From Paractinoplanes bogorensis (lineage in GTDB: Bacteria > Actinomycetota > Actinomycetes > Mycobacteriales > Micromonosporaceae): a DNA stretch of 64,000 nucleotides. The stretch covers positions 124,001 through 188,000 of the forward strand of contig NZ_JAHKKG010000004.1 of NCBI RefSeq assembly GCF_018829635.1. Reading direction: 5' to 3'. The notes beneath the pieces were generated by a model that saw only the letters and a program-made list of their open reading frames with translations, made no database searches and was not told the origin of the DNA. Positions 6,214-14,990 of this stretch are shown in pieces. Within the stretch, counting starts at the first letter, position 1; each line of letters starts with the position of its first letter. The position numbers were made by a program, and so were the translations under genes.

Positions 6214-8406
6214 ATGCCAGTCGTGGGTCTGCGGGACGTCGGGCCGGGCCTGCGGGCGGTCGCCGGCGGCAAGGCGGCCGGGCTCGGTGCGCTGCTCAGG
6301 GCGGGCGAGCGGGTGCCCGACGGGTTCTGTGTGACGGTCGAGGGGGCCGAGCCGAGCGAGATCATTTCCGCGTACGAGGCCCTGGGCGCCCCCGCCGTGG
6401 CCGTGCGCTCGAGCGCGACCGTGGAGGACGGGCCCGATGCGAGCTTCGCCGGGATGTTCGACACCGTGCTCGACGTGCGCGGCGTCGACGACCTGTTCGC
6501 GGCGATCCGGCGATGCCGGGACTCGGCCGGCGGTGCGCGCGTCACGGCGTACGGGAAAGAAATTGATGTCGGTATGGCCGTCGTGGTGCAGCCGATGGTG
6601 GACGTGGTGACCGCCGGTGTGCTGTTCACCGCCGACCCGGTGCGGGGCACGCGCGGCCGGATGGTCGTGGAGGCGGCCGCCGGGACCGGGGTGGTCGACG
6701 GCACCGTGAACGTCGAGCGGCGGGTGCTCGACCGTGACGATCCGCTGTGGGTGGTGGGGGAGCGGCTCGAAGCGCTGTTCGGCGGGCCGCAGGACGTGGA
6801 ATGGGCCGTGGACCGCCACGGTGAGCTGTGGATTCTGCAGTCGCGGCCGATCACCACGCTGTTCCCGGCGCCACCGGTCACCGGCGGGCCGCCGCGGGTC
6901 TACCTCGAGTTCGGACATGTGCAGGGCATGCTGCAACCGGTCACGCCGAGGGGGATGGACACGCTCAAGGAGCTGGTCCGGGACATGCTGGTGCCGCTCG
7001 GGCTCCGGGTGGAGATCATCGACGTCGGCGGCCGGATGTACGGGGACATGACCGACCTGGTCCGCGATCCGGTCGCCCGCCGCCGGCTGATTCCGCTGCT
7101 GGCGGTCGATTTCGGGCCGCGCGCCCAGGCCGTGATGCGGCATGTGCTGGACGACCCGCGGTTCGCGCCCGGGCCACGCCGCAAGCGCCCCCGCGGTGCC
7201 CTGCCGCCGATCGGCCGGGCCGTGCGGGGCGTCGCCGGCGCCCTGCTACGCCCGGAACAGGCCCGACGGCGTCTCGACCGGGAGATCGACCGAATCCGGG
7301 TCGCCGCGGAAAAGCCGGCCGACGAGACTCCGGACGCGATTCTCTGGCCGATCGTCGCGGGCATGATGGCCGCCGCCCTCCCGGCCAAGCTGCTGGGCGA
7401 TGTCGCACGCCCCGGCGAGATCCACACGGTGCTGGGCGGCATGCCGCACAACGTGACGATCGAGATGGACCTGGCGTTGTGGGAGCTGGCCGGGGGCGCC
7501 GACGACCCGGCCGACGTCGATCTCACCGAGTTCCTGCGCGCGTACGGCCATCGCGCTGCCGCCGAGGTCGATCTGGGCGTGCCGCGGTGGTCGGAGGATC
7601 CGGCGCCGGTGCGGGCCGCGCTCGCCGCGATGGTTCGCGTCACCGACCCCGAGCAGGCGCCCGACGTGCGGTTCGCCCGGGCCGCCGAACGGGCCGAGAC
7701 CACGCTGCGTGACTTGAGCGTGCGCGTGCGGCGGCGCCGGCCCGTACGGGGAACGCTTGCGGTCTGGCTTCTGCGTCGTGCCCGGGAGCTGGCCGGTCTG
7801 CGCGAGTCCGGCAAGTTCGCGGGCCTCTACCGTCTGGCCGCGATGCGCCGTGAGCTGCTGGCTCAGGGTGCCGAGATGGCCGCGGCCGGGGTGCTCGAGC
7901 AGGCCGGGGACATCATGTTCCTGACCCGGGAGGAGACAGATCAACCCCTTCCCGCCGTACGCGACCTGGTCGCGAGCCGCCGCGCCACCCACGAACGCGA
8001 GTGCCGCCGCCGATCCGTACCGGTGGCCCTGTTCTCCGACGGCACCGACGTCGAGGCGACCATGCCGGTGACCGCCCCGGCCGATGCCCTGCGCGGCGTG
8101 GGGGCGTCGGCGGGGCGGGCGACCGGTCCCGTACGCGTCGTCCTCGACCCGGCCACCGCCCACTTCGAACCGGGAGAGGTCCTGGTCACCGCCACCACCG
8201 ACCCCGGCTGGACGCCCCTGTTCCTGACCGCGGCCGCGCTCGTCACCGAGACGGGCGCGGTGATGGCCCACGGCCCGACGGTCGCCCGCGAATACGGGCT
8301 GCCCGCGGTCATCTGCGTGCCCGGCGCCACCCGTCACCTGCGGACCGGCCAGATCGTCACGGTCGATGCGGCCGCCGGAACTGTCGTTTTGGAAGGAGCA
8401 CGATGA
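6214..8406 (+). CDS. PEP/pyruvate-utilising phosphotransferase (RPH/PEP-synthase-like)
   Basis: A 730-residue multidomain enzyme. The N-terminal ATP-grasp part (about 1-215) shows VRSSATVEDGPDASFAGMFDT and ends VEWAVDRHGELWILQSRPIT, typical of PEP synthase and rifamycin phosphotransferase. The C-terminal swivelling domain has GASAGRATGPVRVV and the phospho-histidine segment ETGAVMAHGPTVAREYGLPA, with the catalytic His kept. The central part (about 250-600) is divergent. Such enzymes move phosphate from ATP to a small molecule through the swivelling His, releasing AMP and phosphate in characterised members. I cannot decide between antibiotic phosphorylation and PEP metabolism. The ATG at 6214 has a strong ribosome-binding site; longer frames upstream cross the promoter. 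It heads an operon with 8403 and 9009. Confidence 0.85.
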   Translation: MPVVGLRDVGPGLRAVAGGKAAGLGALLRAGERVPDGFCVTVEGAEPSEIISAYEALGAPAVAVRSSATVEDGPDASFAGMFDTVLDVRGVDDLFAAIRRCRDSAGGARVTAYGKEIDVGMAVVVQPMVDVVTAGVLFTADPVRGTRGRMVVEAAAGTGVVDGTVNVERRVLDRDDPLWVVGERLEALFGGPQDVEWAVDRHGELWILQSRPITTLFPAPPVTGGPPRVYLEFGHVQGMLQPVTPRGMDTLKELVRDMLVPLGLRVEIIDVGGRMYGDMTDLVRDPVARRRLIPLLAVDFGPRAQAVMRHVLDDPRFAPGPRRKRPRGALPPIGRAVRGVAGALLRPEQARRRLDREIDRIRVAAEKPADETPDAILWPIVAGMMAAALPAKLLGDVARPGEIHTVLGGMPHNVTIEMDLALWELAGGADDPADVDLTEFLRAYGHRAAAEVDLGVPRWSEDPAPVRAALAAMVRVTDPEQAPDVRFARAAERAETTLRDLSVRVRRRRPVRGTLAVWLLRRARELAGLRESGKFAGLYRLAAMRRELLAQGAEMAAAGVLEQAGDIMFLTREETDQPLPAVRDLVASRRATHERECRRRSVPVALFSDGTDVEATMPVTAPADALRGVGASAGRATGPVRVVLDPATAHFEPGEVLVTATTDPGWTPLFLTAAALVTETGAVMAHGPTVAREYGLPAVICVPGATRHLRTGQIVTVDAAAGTVVLEGAR

Positions 8407-9005
8407 GCGTTCTCCGGCGCGCTGCCGCGGCCGAGGCGGCCACCTGGCGAAACCTGGCGTCGTGGGTCTGCCGGCGTCCGGTGCCGCTGCACGGCGGACA
8501 GGCGTACGGGTATCTCGGCGTGGTCAAGCCGATCCTCGGCGTCTTCCTGGGGTTGTCGATCGTCGAGATCCCGGTGCTCGACCTGATCGTCAAGCACGTC
8601 GTGCCGTGGGGTCCGGCCCGCCTGATCATGCTGGTCATCAGCGTGTGGGGTCTGCTGTGGATGCTCGGCTTCCTGGCCGGGATGATCCGGCACCCGCACC
8701 TCGTGCTCGCCGACGGCCTGCGGGTGCGGATGAGCTCGAGTGTCGACGTCACGGTGCCCTGGCCGGACGTCGAGTCGGTCCGGAAGCGCTATCGTTCGAT
8801 GCCGTCGAGCCGCGCGGTGCAGCTCGAGGACGGAGCCCTGCACATCGTGGTCGGCAGTCAGACCAGCATCGACGTCCGGCTGCGGCGCCCGATCGTCTTC
8901 GACGTCCCCCGGGGCGGCGAGCCGGTGCAGGAGCTGCGCCTGTACGCCGATGACGCCGACGGTCTGGTCCGGGCCGCCCGGGTGTTCGACGCGTACGCGG
9001 CCTGA
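8403..9005 (+). CDS. membrane protein with PH-like C-terminal domain
   Basis: A 200-residue protein whose ATG overlaps the upstream stop codon (ATGA), so translation is probably coupled to the PEP-utiliser. Two membrane helices lie at about 40-62 and 75-98. The remaining about 100 residues (VLADGLRVRMSSSVDVTVPWPDVESVRKRYR onward, in shorter pieces) look like a bacterial PH or SHOCT-less stress domain read as beta strands. It has no catalytic motif. The role is unknown, but the coupling points to a membrane partner of the phosphotransferase or its substrate. Confidence 0.7.
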   Translation: MSVLRRAAAAEAATWRNLASWVCRRPVPLHGGQAYGYLGVVKPILGVFLGLSIVEIPVLDLIVKHVVPWGPARLIMLVISVWGLLWMLGFLAGMIRHPHLVLADGLRVRMSSSVDVTVPWPDVESVRKRYRSMPSSRAVQLEDGALHIVVGSQTSIDVRLRRPIVFDVPRGGEPVQELRLYADDADGLVRAARVFDAYAA

Positions 9006-9008
9006 CCC

Positions 9009-9575
9009 ATGCCCAAGATCGTCGACCACGAGGCACGCCGCCGCCTGATCGCCGACGCACTCATGCGGGTGGCGGCCGAGCAGGGCCTCGAGGCGGTGAG
9101 CCTGCGTCACGTGGCCACCGCGGCCGGGGTGTCGGCCGGGATGGTGCAGCACTACTTCCGCACCAAGGACGAGATGATGGCGTTCGCGATCGCCGTCGTC
9201 AGCGAGCGCGGCGAGGCCCGGGTCGGCGCCGCCGTGGCCGCCCTCGGCGACAACCCGCCGCCCCGGCTGATGCTCCGCACGATGATCGCCGCGCTGCTGC
9301 CGCTGGACGAGCCGTCCCGGGCCGACGGGCGGGTGGCGCTGGCCTTCTTCGCGTACGCCACGGTCCGCCCCGAGGCCGCTGCCGCCCTCCGCCCGTCGAC
9401 GTCACAGCTGGTCGACTTCGTCGCGAGCCTGCTCCCCGGTCCGGGGGCGGCCGACGGGGCCGCTTCGCTGCTGGCCCTGATGGAGGGGCTGGGCCTCTAC
9501 CTGCTGGGCGGCCAGTTCACTCCCGTGCAGGCCCTGGCCGTGCTCGACGCCCAGCTCGACCACCTGTTCAGCTGA
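9009..9575 (+). CDS. TetR family transcriptional regulator
   Basis: A 188-residue repressor. The N-terminal helix-turn-helix is clear (ALMRVAAEQGLEAVSLRHVA, then TAAGVSAGMVQHYFRTKDEM, about residues 15-55). The remainder is an alpha-helical ligand-binding domain. It begins 3 nt after the membrane-protein gene, so all three genes form one operon. The best candidate target is the palindrome at 6178-6195 over its own operon promoter. The inducer could be the substrate of the phosphotransferase. The gene's 3' end is followed by degenerate copies of its last bases. Confidence 0.88.
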   Translation: MPKIVDHEARRRLIADALMRVAAEQGLEAVSLRHVATAAGVSAGMVQHYFRTKDEMMAFAIAVVSERGEARVGAAVAALGDNPPPRLMLRTMIAALLPLDEPSRADGRVALAFFAYATVRPEAAAALRPSTSQLVDFVASLLPGPGAADGAASLLALMEGLGLYLLGGQFTPVQALAVLDAQLDHLFS

Positions 9576-9655
9576 TCCGCCGCTGCTTCCCTGATCCGGC
9601 TGCTCCCCTTCCGGCTGCTTCGCGAATCCGGCTGCTTCCCTGCTCCGGCGCGACC
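9566..9655. repeat. degenerate short repeats from the TetR gene 3' end
   Basis: The motif CTGATCCGGCTGCTTCCC and variants occurs four to five times at roughly 18-bp spacing, the first copy containing the TetR stop codon (TGA in CAGCTGATCCG). Copies lose identity with distance. No gene is present in 9576-9676. Confidence 0.6.
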
Positions 9656-9676
9656 GGCGTCGCGTGCCCGGCAACG

Positions 9677-10165
9677 TCATGTCAGCGCATCGAGTACGTC
9701 CTGGTAGGCACCTTCCACATCGCCGTCGCGCAGGCGGATCAGCCGGGCGCGCGGCCGGGCCGGGAGCAGTGCCATCAGCCGGTGATAGAGCTCGGTGATC
9801 TCACCCGGATCGTTGCCGTCACCCCGGACGGCGTCGCGGCGCAGCACGTTCTCGAGGTCGTCGACGAGCACGATCTCGTGGAACTCGGCGTCCAGCGTCT
9901 CCAGCTGCTCGATGAACTGCGGCCGCGCCAGCAACTGCGGAACCACCACGTCGTGCCCGGCGGCCAGATGCTCGCGGGCCGCCGCCAGCGCGATGGCCCG
10001 CGCGAGCAGCCCGGCCGGTCCACGATGGTCCCGCCACCCGCCGATCAGATCCCGCACCCGGTCGACATCGAGCGCCAGGGCGAGAGGGTGCCGCTCCACA
10101 TACATGCGGGCGAGCGTCGATTTTCCGCACGCGGCCGGCCCGTTGAGCAGGATCAGTCGGGGCAT
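9677..10165 (-). CDS. AAA/P-loop small-molecule or protein kinase-like ATPase
   Basis: A 162-residue P-loop protein. The Walker A motif is NGPAACGKST at residues 7-16, and the N terminus MPRLILLNGPAACGKSTLAR is typical of zeta-toxin/shikimate-kinase-like single-domain kinases. An LDVDRVRDLIGGW segment follows, with a plausible catalytic Asp, and RRD and RPRARLIRLR could form the lid. The phosphoryl acceptor is unknown. The start overlaps the divergent promoter of the 10188 gene, so the two may share regulation. Confidence 0.75.
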   Translation of the reverse strand: MPRLILLNGPAACGKSTLARMYVERHPLALALDVDRVRDLIGGWRDHRGPAGLLARAIALAAAREHLAAGHDVVVPQLLARPQFIEQLETLDAEFHEIVLVDDLENVLRRDAVRGDGNDPGEITELYHRLMALLPARPRARLIRLRDGDVEGAYQDVLDALT

Positions 10166-10187
10166 CGAGCAAGCCTATGCTGCGTGC

Positions 10188-10886
10188 GTGCTGACGCCCG
10201 TCTTCTACGCCCGGCCCGACGCGGTGCCGATGCCGCTCGCCGGTGTGCCCGCCCTGGCCAGCTGGGACAAGGCCGGCTCGCCCGGTCAGGTGCAGTCCAC
10301 CGCCTTCACCAGCCATGTCACCTCGCTGGTGGCCGGACCGCTGGCCGGGCTGGCCGGCCCGGTCGCGCTGAGCCTGCACGTCGCGACGGACAACACCACA
10401 TCCCACGACCTCGACAACTACCTGTTCCCGCTCGTCCCGAGGATCACCGCGAGCACCGGACGGCAGTTCGCGTCGGTGTGGGGGAGCAAGGGGCGCGAGC
10501 CGGCTTCGTCGATCACCGTCGGCCCGGCTCGTCCGGTGGACGATCCCGGTGGCGTTTACGCGTTCAGCGTCCGGACCACGGCGTCCGCGGAGAGCGTCGC
10601 CTACAAACAACAGATCCGCGATCAGGTCGCCGCGGCCCGGCCGTTGCCCGGCGGCGGCGTCGCGTTGCAGCTCGCGTTTGTCGTCGGGTCGCGGCGCGCC
10701 TGGCCCAACCTGTGGAAGTCCACGATCGACGCCCTGGGTCCCGTCCTCGGCCGCGACTCCGGCGCCGCCGAGTGGAACGCCCGCGACGGCCGCATCGTCG
10801 ACCTCGGTCTGCATTGCGTGGTCGACCCGGCCGCGGGCAACGACGTGGCGATCGCGATCCGCGCGAACACCGCGGAACCCGGCTGA
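10188..10886 (+). CDS. hypothetical protein with RusA-like DLDN motif
   Basis: A 232-residue cytoplasmic protein that I cannot place with confidence. The central HDLDNYLFPLVPRI segment resembles the DLDN metal-binding motif of RusA Holliday-junction resolvases, but the rest is not clearly RusA. The GTG at 10188 is chosen because a -10 hexamer TATGCT (10176-10181) ends 6 nt upstream, giving a leaderless transcript; longer in-frame starts would overlap the divergent ATPase gene. Its last 40 bases and stop codon are duplicated downstream. Confidence 0.65.
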   Translation: MLTPVFYARPDAVPMPLAGVPALASWDKAGSPGQVQSTAFTSHVTSLVAGPLAGLAGPVALSLHVATDNTTSHDLDNYLFPLVPRITASTGRQFASVWGSKGREPASSITVGPARPVDDPGGVYAFSVRTTASAESVAYKQQIRDQVAAARPLPGGGVALQLAFVVGSRRAWPNLWKSTIDALGPVLGRDSGAAEWNARDGRIVDLGLHCVVDPAAGNDVAIAIRANTAEPG

Positions 10887-11043
10887 CCGGCCGCCTGCCG
10901 TGGTCATGCCCGGTGCCGGCACCGCGAAGCCGTTGACGCCGAGTGGCGATCGCGATCCGCGCGACCACCGTGGAACCCGGCTGACCGGCCGCCTGCCGCG
11001 TGGTCATGCCCGGTGCCGGCACCGCGAAGCCGTTGACGCCGAG
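10846..11043. repeat. 98-bp tandem duplication covering a gene 3' end
   Basis: Copy one is 10846-10943, copy two 10944-11043, differing by a 2-bp insertion and a few substitutions. The unit starts inside the last codons of the 10188 gene (TGGCGATCGCGATCCGCGCG) and includes its stop (CCCGGCTGACC), so the stop context is copied downstream. Nothing else is recognisable between 10887 and 11104. Confidence 0.92.
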
Positions 11044-11104
11044 CATTCGCCGCACTGTGATCGAGCGGCCGGGCTGAACCGCACGACGACGGCCCGGCGC
11101 GGGG

Positions 11105-11980
11105 TCAGTGGGCTCGGGCGAAGCGGGCCCGATAGGTCGAGGCGCTCAGGCCGTAGTGGGATTTGAACCGGCGGGCGAAGTAGTTCTGGTCGGGCCAGCC
11201 CACCGATTCGCCGATGCGGTTGATCGGCTGGTCGGTGTGCAGCAGGCGGGCCGCGGCCAGTTCGACGCGGTGGCGGGACAGGTAGGCCATCGGGGGCAGG
11301 CCGGTGGCCGCCTTGAACAGGCGGACCAGGTAGCCGGGGGCCAGGTGCAGCTCGGCGGCCAGGTCGGTCAGGGTCCACTGGTGGGCGGGACGGTCTTCCA
11401 TCATGCGCATGGCGTCGAGCACCGCCGTGTGGGTGCTCATCGACTCCTCCGAGGAGGTGCCGGCCACGGCGCGGGCCAGCGCGCTCAGGAACAGGGTCAG
11501 CCGGCCCACCAGGTCGCCGCGGTATTCGGGGGCCGGTAACGCGCGCAGGCCGTCCAGGTGTTCGAGGCACGTGGCCAGGGCTTCGCCGGGCAGGTGGGTG
11601 GCCAGGACGCCGCGGCGCTGCCCGGAGTACGGGCCGGTCCACAGCAGGTGGCCGAGGTGCGGGTCCTGCCTGGTCCAGGCCAGTTCGCGCTGCAGCAGCT
11701 CGGTCGAGAAGCAGCAGTTGTAGAGGTCGAGCCGTTCACAATTCTCGTAACCGTGCCAGACCCCGGGCCGCAGCAGGAGGGCGTCGCCGGCGTGCAGGTC
11801 CTGCCGGCCGGCCAGGCTGTGGTGCACGCCCGTGCCGGCCGTCACGACGGCGATCTCGACGAAGCTGTGCGTGTGCACCGGATGCGCGCCTTCGTGCAGG
11901 TAGTGGCCCGCGTAGGCGTGCGAGCCGTCGATGAAGTGCAGCAACGTCCGGGTGTTCTCGACCGGGGGTTCGTCGGTCAT
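11105..11980 (-). CDS. AraC family regulator of the rhamnoside locus
   Basis: A 291-residue activator. The N-terminal cupin has VHTHSFVEIAVVTAGTGVHH and GDALLLRPGVWHGYE, a likely sugar-binding pocket. The C-terminal double helix-turn-helix shows WTLTDLAAELHLAPGYLVRL, then AAARLL and IGESVGWPDQNYFARRFKSH (about 195-285). It is transcribed divergently from the GH78 rhamnosidase, so by analogy with RhaR/RhaS it probably activates that operon in response to rhamnose or a rhamno-oligosaccharide. A -10 hexamer TACGGT (plus ACCGTA 11986-11991) lies 5 nt before the ATG, a leaderless arrangement. Confidence 0.88.
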   Translation of the reverse strand: MTDEPPVENTRTLLHFIDGSHAYAGHYLHEGAHPVHTHSFVEIAVVTAGTGVHHSLAGRQDLHAGDALLLRPGVWHGYENCERLDLYNCCFSTELLQRELAWTRQDPHLGHLLWTGPYSGQRRGVLATHLPGEALATCLEHLDGLRALPAPEYRGDLVGRLTLFLSALARAVAGTSSEESMSTHTAVLDAMRMMEDRPAHQWTLTDLAAELHLAPGYLVRLFKAATGLPPMAYLSRHRVELAAARLLHTDQPINRIGESVGWPDQNYFARRFKSHYGLSASTYRARFARAH

Positions 11981-11991
11981 GCCCCACCGTA

Positions 11992-12201
11992 GGCCCTGCC
12001 CGAGGAGCGCAGACAGGGCAGGACGCGGGTGAATTTTGTGCTACCTCCGGTTCATCACGGGCTATGTCGTGGGCCACACCGAAACGCAGGATCGGGGGCA
12101 CGGCGAAACTTTCCCGCCACCAAGCCGAAACAAAAATTCTTGCCCTCCGATGCGACGCCGGTTCTTGAATCGTTTCACGGATAAACCCCAGCAGGAGTGA
12201 C
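11992..12201. promoter_or_regulatory. control region between AraC regulator and GH78 operon
   Basis: No gene. The sequence is locally richer in A and T than its surroundings. CGAAAC-type elements recur: accgaaac near 12078, gcgaaac near 12103 and gccgaaac at 12124, plus an inverted GTTTCACGG near 12171. Spaced direct repeats are typical of AraC targets. The GH78 gene has an AGGAG ribosome-binding site about 12191-12195. Confidence 0.45.
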
Positions 12202-14979
12202 ATGCCGGACATCTCAGCCCCTCAGGATCTCCGCTTCGAGCACCACCATCACGGCAGTACCGCAGGCATCGGCACGCCCGCTCCACGGATCTCCTGGCAG
12301 ATCGCGGACGCCCCGGCCGGCTGGGTCCAGACCGCCTACCGCGTCGAGATCACCCGCGGCGGCGACACCGAGGTGTTCGAGGTCCAGAGCCCCGACCAGG
12401 TGCTCGTGCCCTGGCCGGCCGCCCCGCTGACGAGCCGCGAGATCGCCACGGTCCGCGTGCAGGCCGGCGACAGCGACTGGAGCGAACCGGCCACCGTCGA
12501 GGCCGGCCTGCTCGACCCGCGCGACTGGACCGCTCGCTTCGTCAGCCCGCGCGACATCGGCGCCTTCGGGAGCCCGGCCCCGATCCTGACCGGCACGCTC
12601 AGCACCACCGGCGAGATCATCAAGGCCCGCCTGTACGTCACCGCGCACGGTGTCTACGAAGCGAGCATCAACGGCACCCCGGTCGGCGACGAGGTGCTCG
12701 CCCCCGGGTGGACGGCCTACCAGCACCGGCTGCGCTACCAGACGCACGACGTCACCGGCCTGATCACGCCGGGCGAGAACCGCGTCGAGGTGCGGCTCGG
12801 CAACGGCTGGTACCGCGGCTACCTGGGCTTCCGCGACCAGCACAGCCTCTACGGCGACCGGCTGGCGCTGCTGGCCCAGCTCGAGGTCGAGACCGCCGAC
12901 GGGCAGGTGCACACCCTCGCGACCGACGGCACGTGGACCGCCCGCGAGGGCACGATCGTCGACGACGACCTCTACAACGGCCAGCGCACCGACCTGACCC
13001 GCGCGCCCGGCCCGGAGTCGCCGGTCGACCTCATCGACGCCGACCTGAGCCTGCTGGTGGCGCCGGACGGCCCGCCCGTACGCGTCACCGACGTCCTGCC
13101 TGCGGTTGCGGTCACGACGTCGCCGTCCGGGAAGACCCTGGTCGACTTCGGGCAGAACCTGGTCGGCCGGGTCCGCCTCACCGTGCGGGGCGTTGCCGGG
13201 ACGGTCGTGGTCCGGCACGCCGAGGTGGTCGAGGACGGCGAACTGGGCGTGCGGCCGCTGCGCACCGCCCGCGCCACCGACGAGTGGATCGTCGACGGCC
13301 CGGACGAGGTCGTGCTCGAACCCACCCTCACGTTCCACGGCTTCCGCTACGCCGAGGTGACCGGTGTCGAAGCGCTCCAACCCGAAGACATCCAGGCCGT
13401 CGTCATCGGGTCGGACCTCCGCCGTACGGGCTGGTTCGAAAGCTCCCACGACCTGCTCGACCGCTTCCACGAGAACGTCGTCTGGGGTATGCGCGGCAAC
13501 TTCGTCGACGTCCCGACCGACTGCCCGCAACGCGACGAGCGCCTCGGCTGGACCGGCGACATCCAGGTCTTCTCGCCGACCGCGTCGTTCCTGTTCGACA
13601 GCGCCGGCTTCCTCACCAACTGGCTGGCCGACCTGAGCGCCGAGCAGCAGAAGGACGGATCGGTCCCGTACGTGGTCCCGGACGTCCTGCGTCAGCCCGG
13701 TCCCGCCACCGCGGCCTGGGGTGACGCCGCCACGATCGTGCCATGGGTGATCTATCAGCGGACCGGCGACCGTGGCCTGCTCGAACGGCAGCTGCCCAGC
13801 ATGCGGGCCTGGGTCGACCGGATGGCGGCGCTGGCCGGTCCGAGCCTGCTGTGGGCGGGCGGTTTCCAGTTCGGTGACTGGCTCGACCCGACCGCCCCGC
13901 CCGCCGACCCGTTCCGGGCCAAGGCCGACCCCGACGTCATCGCGACCGCCCATCTGGCCCGGTCGGCCGAGGTGGTGGCCCAGGCGGCCCGGGTCGTGGG
14001 CGCCGGCGACGTGGCCCGCGAGTACGGCGAACTGGCCGAGCGGGTGCGGGCCGCGTTCGCCCGCGAGTACGTGACCGACGGTGGCCGGGTGCTCAGCGAC
14101 GCCGCCACCACCTATGCCCTCGCCCTGCAGTGGGCGCTGCTGCCCACCGCCGAGCAGCGCCGGAACGCCGGGGAGCGGCTGGCCGACCTGGTCCGGACGG
14201 CGGGCTACCGGATCAGCACCGGGTTCGTCGGCACCCCGCTGATGACCGACGCGCTGACCGACGCCGGGCGGCCCGACGTGGCGTACCGGCTGCTGCTGCA
14301 GACCGGCGTGCCGAGCTGGCTCTACCCGGTGACGATGGGCGCCACCACGGTGTGGGAGCGGTGGGACAGCATGCTCCCGGACGGCTCGATCAACCCGGGC
14401 GAGATGACGTCGTTCAACCACTACGCGCTCGGGGCGGTGGCCGACTGGCTGCACCGGCGGGTGGCCGGACTGGCCCCGGCCGAGCCCGGTTACCGGCACA
14501 TCGAGGTGCGGCCGGAGCCGGGCGGCGGGCTCACGCACGCTGCGGCGCGCCACCTCACCCCGTACGGGGAAACCTCGGTCTCTTGGCAGCGTGACAACGG
14601 CGAACTGACGCTCGATGTGGTGGTGCCAGTGGGTGCGACCGCCACCGTGCACGTGCCGGGTGGCGGGGAGCCGATCACCGTCGGGCACGGCCGTCATCAC
14701 TGGAGCGTCGAGGACGCGTACGCGGGAACGGCGGAACTGCCGGCCGAGCCCAGCATCCGGCAGTTGATGGACCACGCACCCAGCTGGGACGGGGTTGTCG
14801 CCGCGGCGGTCCAGGCGGGTGTCGCGAGTGACGAGGCCGACCTGGCCGGACGGCTCGAACGCTACCTCGACGCGCCCGCCACCGAACTCGCCGGCGCCGC
14901 CACCGCGCACGGCTTCATCCCGGGTGGCGCCCAGCTCGCCGCCCGCCTGCAGACGATCCTCTCCGGTAGAAACGAATAA
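12202..14979 (+). CDS. GH78 alpha-L-rhamnosidase
   Basis: A 925-residue enzyme that removes terminal alpha-L-rhamnose by inverting hydrolysis. Beta-sandwich domains occupy about 1-400; KARLYVTAHGVYEASINGTP and VEVRLGNGWYRGYLGF are typical of the family. The (alpha/alpha)6 catalytic domain starts near 420 with DVPTDCPQRDERLGWTGDIQ (about 434-453), which carries the general-acid region. GATTVWERWDSMLPDGSINP (about 713-732) is the conserved second active-site segment. It has no signal peptide, so it acts in the cytoplasm on imported oligosaccharides. It is first in an operon with the ABC transporter genes at 14991-18042, which supports import of rhamno-oligosaccharides, for example from rhamnogalacturonan. 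Confidence 0.95.
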   Translation: MPDISAPQDLRFEHHHHGSTAGIGTPAPRISWQIADAPAGWVQTAYRVEITRGGDTEVFEVQSPDQVLVPWPAAPLTSREIATVRVQAGDSDWSEPATVEAGLLDPRDWTARFVSPRDIGAFGSPAPILTGTLSTTGEIIKARLYVTAHGVYEASINGTPVGDEVLAPGWTAYQHRLRYQTHDVTGLITPGENRVEVRLGNGWYRGYLGFRDQHSLYGDRLALLAQLEVETADGQVHTLATDGTWTAREGTIVDDDLYNGQRTDLTRAPGPESPVDLIDADLSLLVAPDGPPVRVTDVLPAVAVTTSPSGKTLVDFGQNLVGRVRLTVRGVAGTVVVRHAEVVEDGELGVRPLRTARATDEWIVDGPDEVVLEPTLTFHGFRYAEVTGVEALQPEDIQAVVIGSDLRRTGWFESSHDLLDRFHENVVWGMRGNFVDVPTDCPQRDERLGWTGDIQVFSPTASFLFDSAGFLTNWLADLSAEQQKDGSVPYVVPDVLRQPGPATAAWGDAATIVPWVIYQRTGDRGLLERQLPSMRAWVDRMAALAGPSLLWAGGFQFGDWLDPTAPPADPFRAKADPDVIATAHLARSAEVVAQAARVVGAGDVAREYGELAERVRAAFAREYVTDGGRVLSDAATTYALALQWALLPTAEQRRNAGERLADLVRTAGYRISTGFVGTPLMTDALTDAGRPDVAYRLLLQTGVPSWLYPVTMGATTVWERWDSMLPDGSINPGEMTSFNHYALGAVADWLHRRVAGLAPAEPGYRHIEVRPEPGGGLTHAAARHLTPYGETSVSWQRDNGELTLDVVVPVGATATVHVPGGGEPITVGHGRHHWSVEDAYAGTAELPAEPSIRQLMDHAPSWDGVVAAAVQAGVASDEADLAGRLERYLDAPATELAGAATAHGFIPGGAQLAARLQTILSGRNE

Positions 14980-14990
14980 AGGGAGTAACC

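Noticed and set aside
6100..6214. Rifamycin-associated element upstream of the PEP-type enzyme
   Set aside because: I looked for the expected inverted repeat and found only the GCAATACGATCGCATTGC palindrome, which fits a TetR site better.
3912..6566. An 884-codon open frame on the plus strand opposite the MDR and lipoprotein genes
   Set aside because: High-GC shadow frame; its translation is Arg/Gly-rich without domain signals, and the opposite strand carries recognisable genes.
12214..14910. An 898-codon minus-strand frame over the GH78 gene
   Set aside because: Typical third-position GC artefact; the GH78 catalytic motifs define the true strand.
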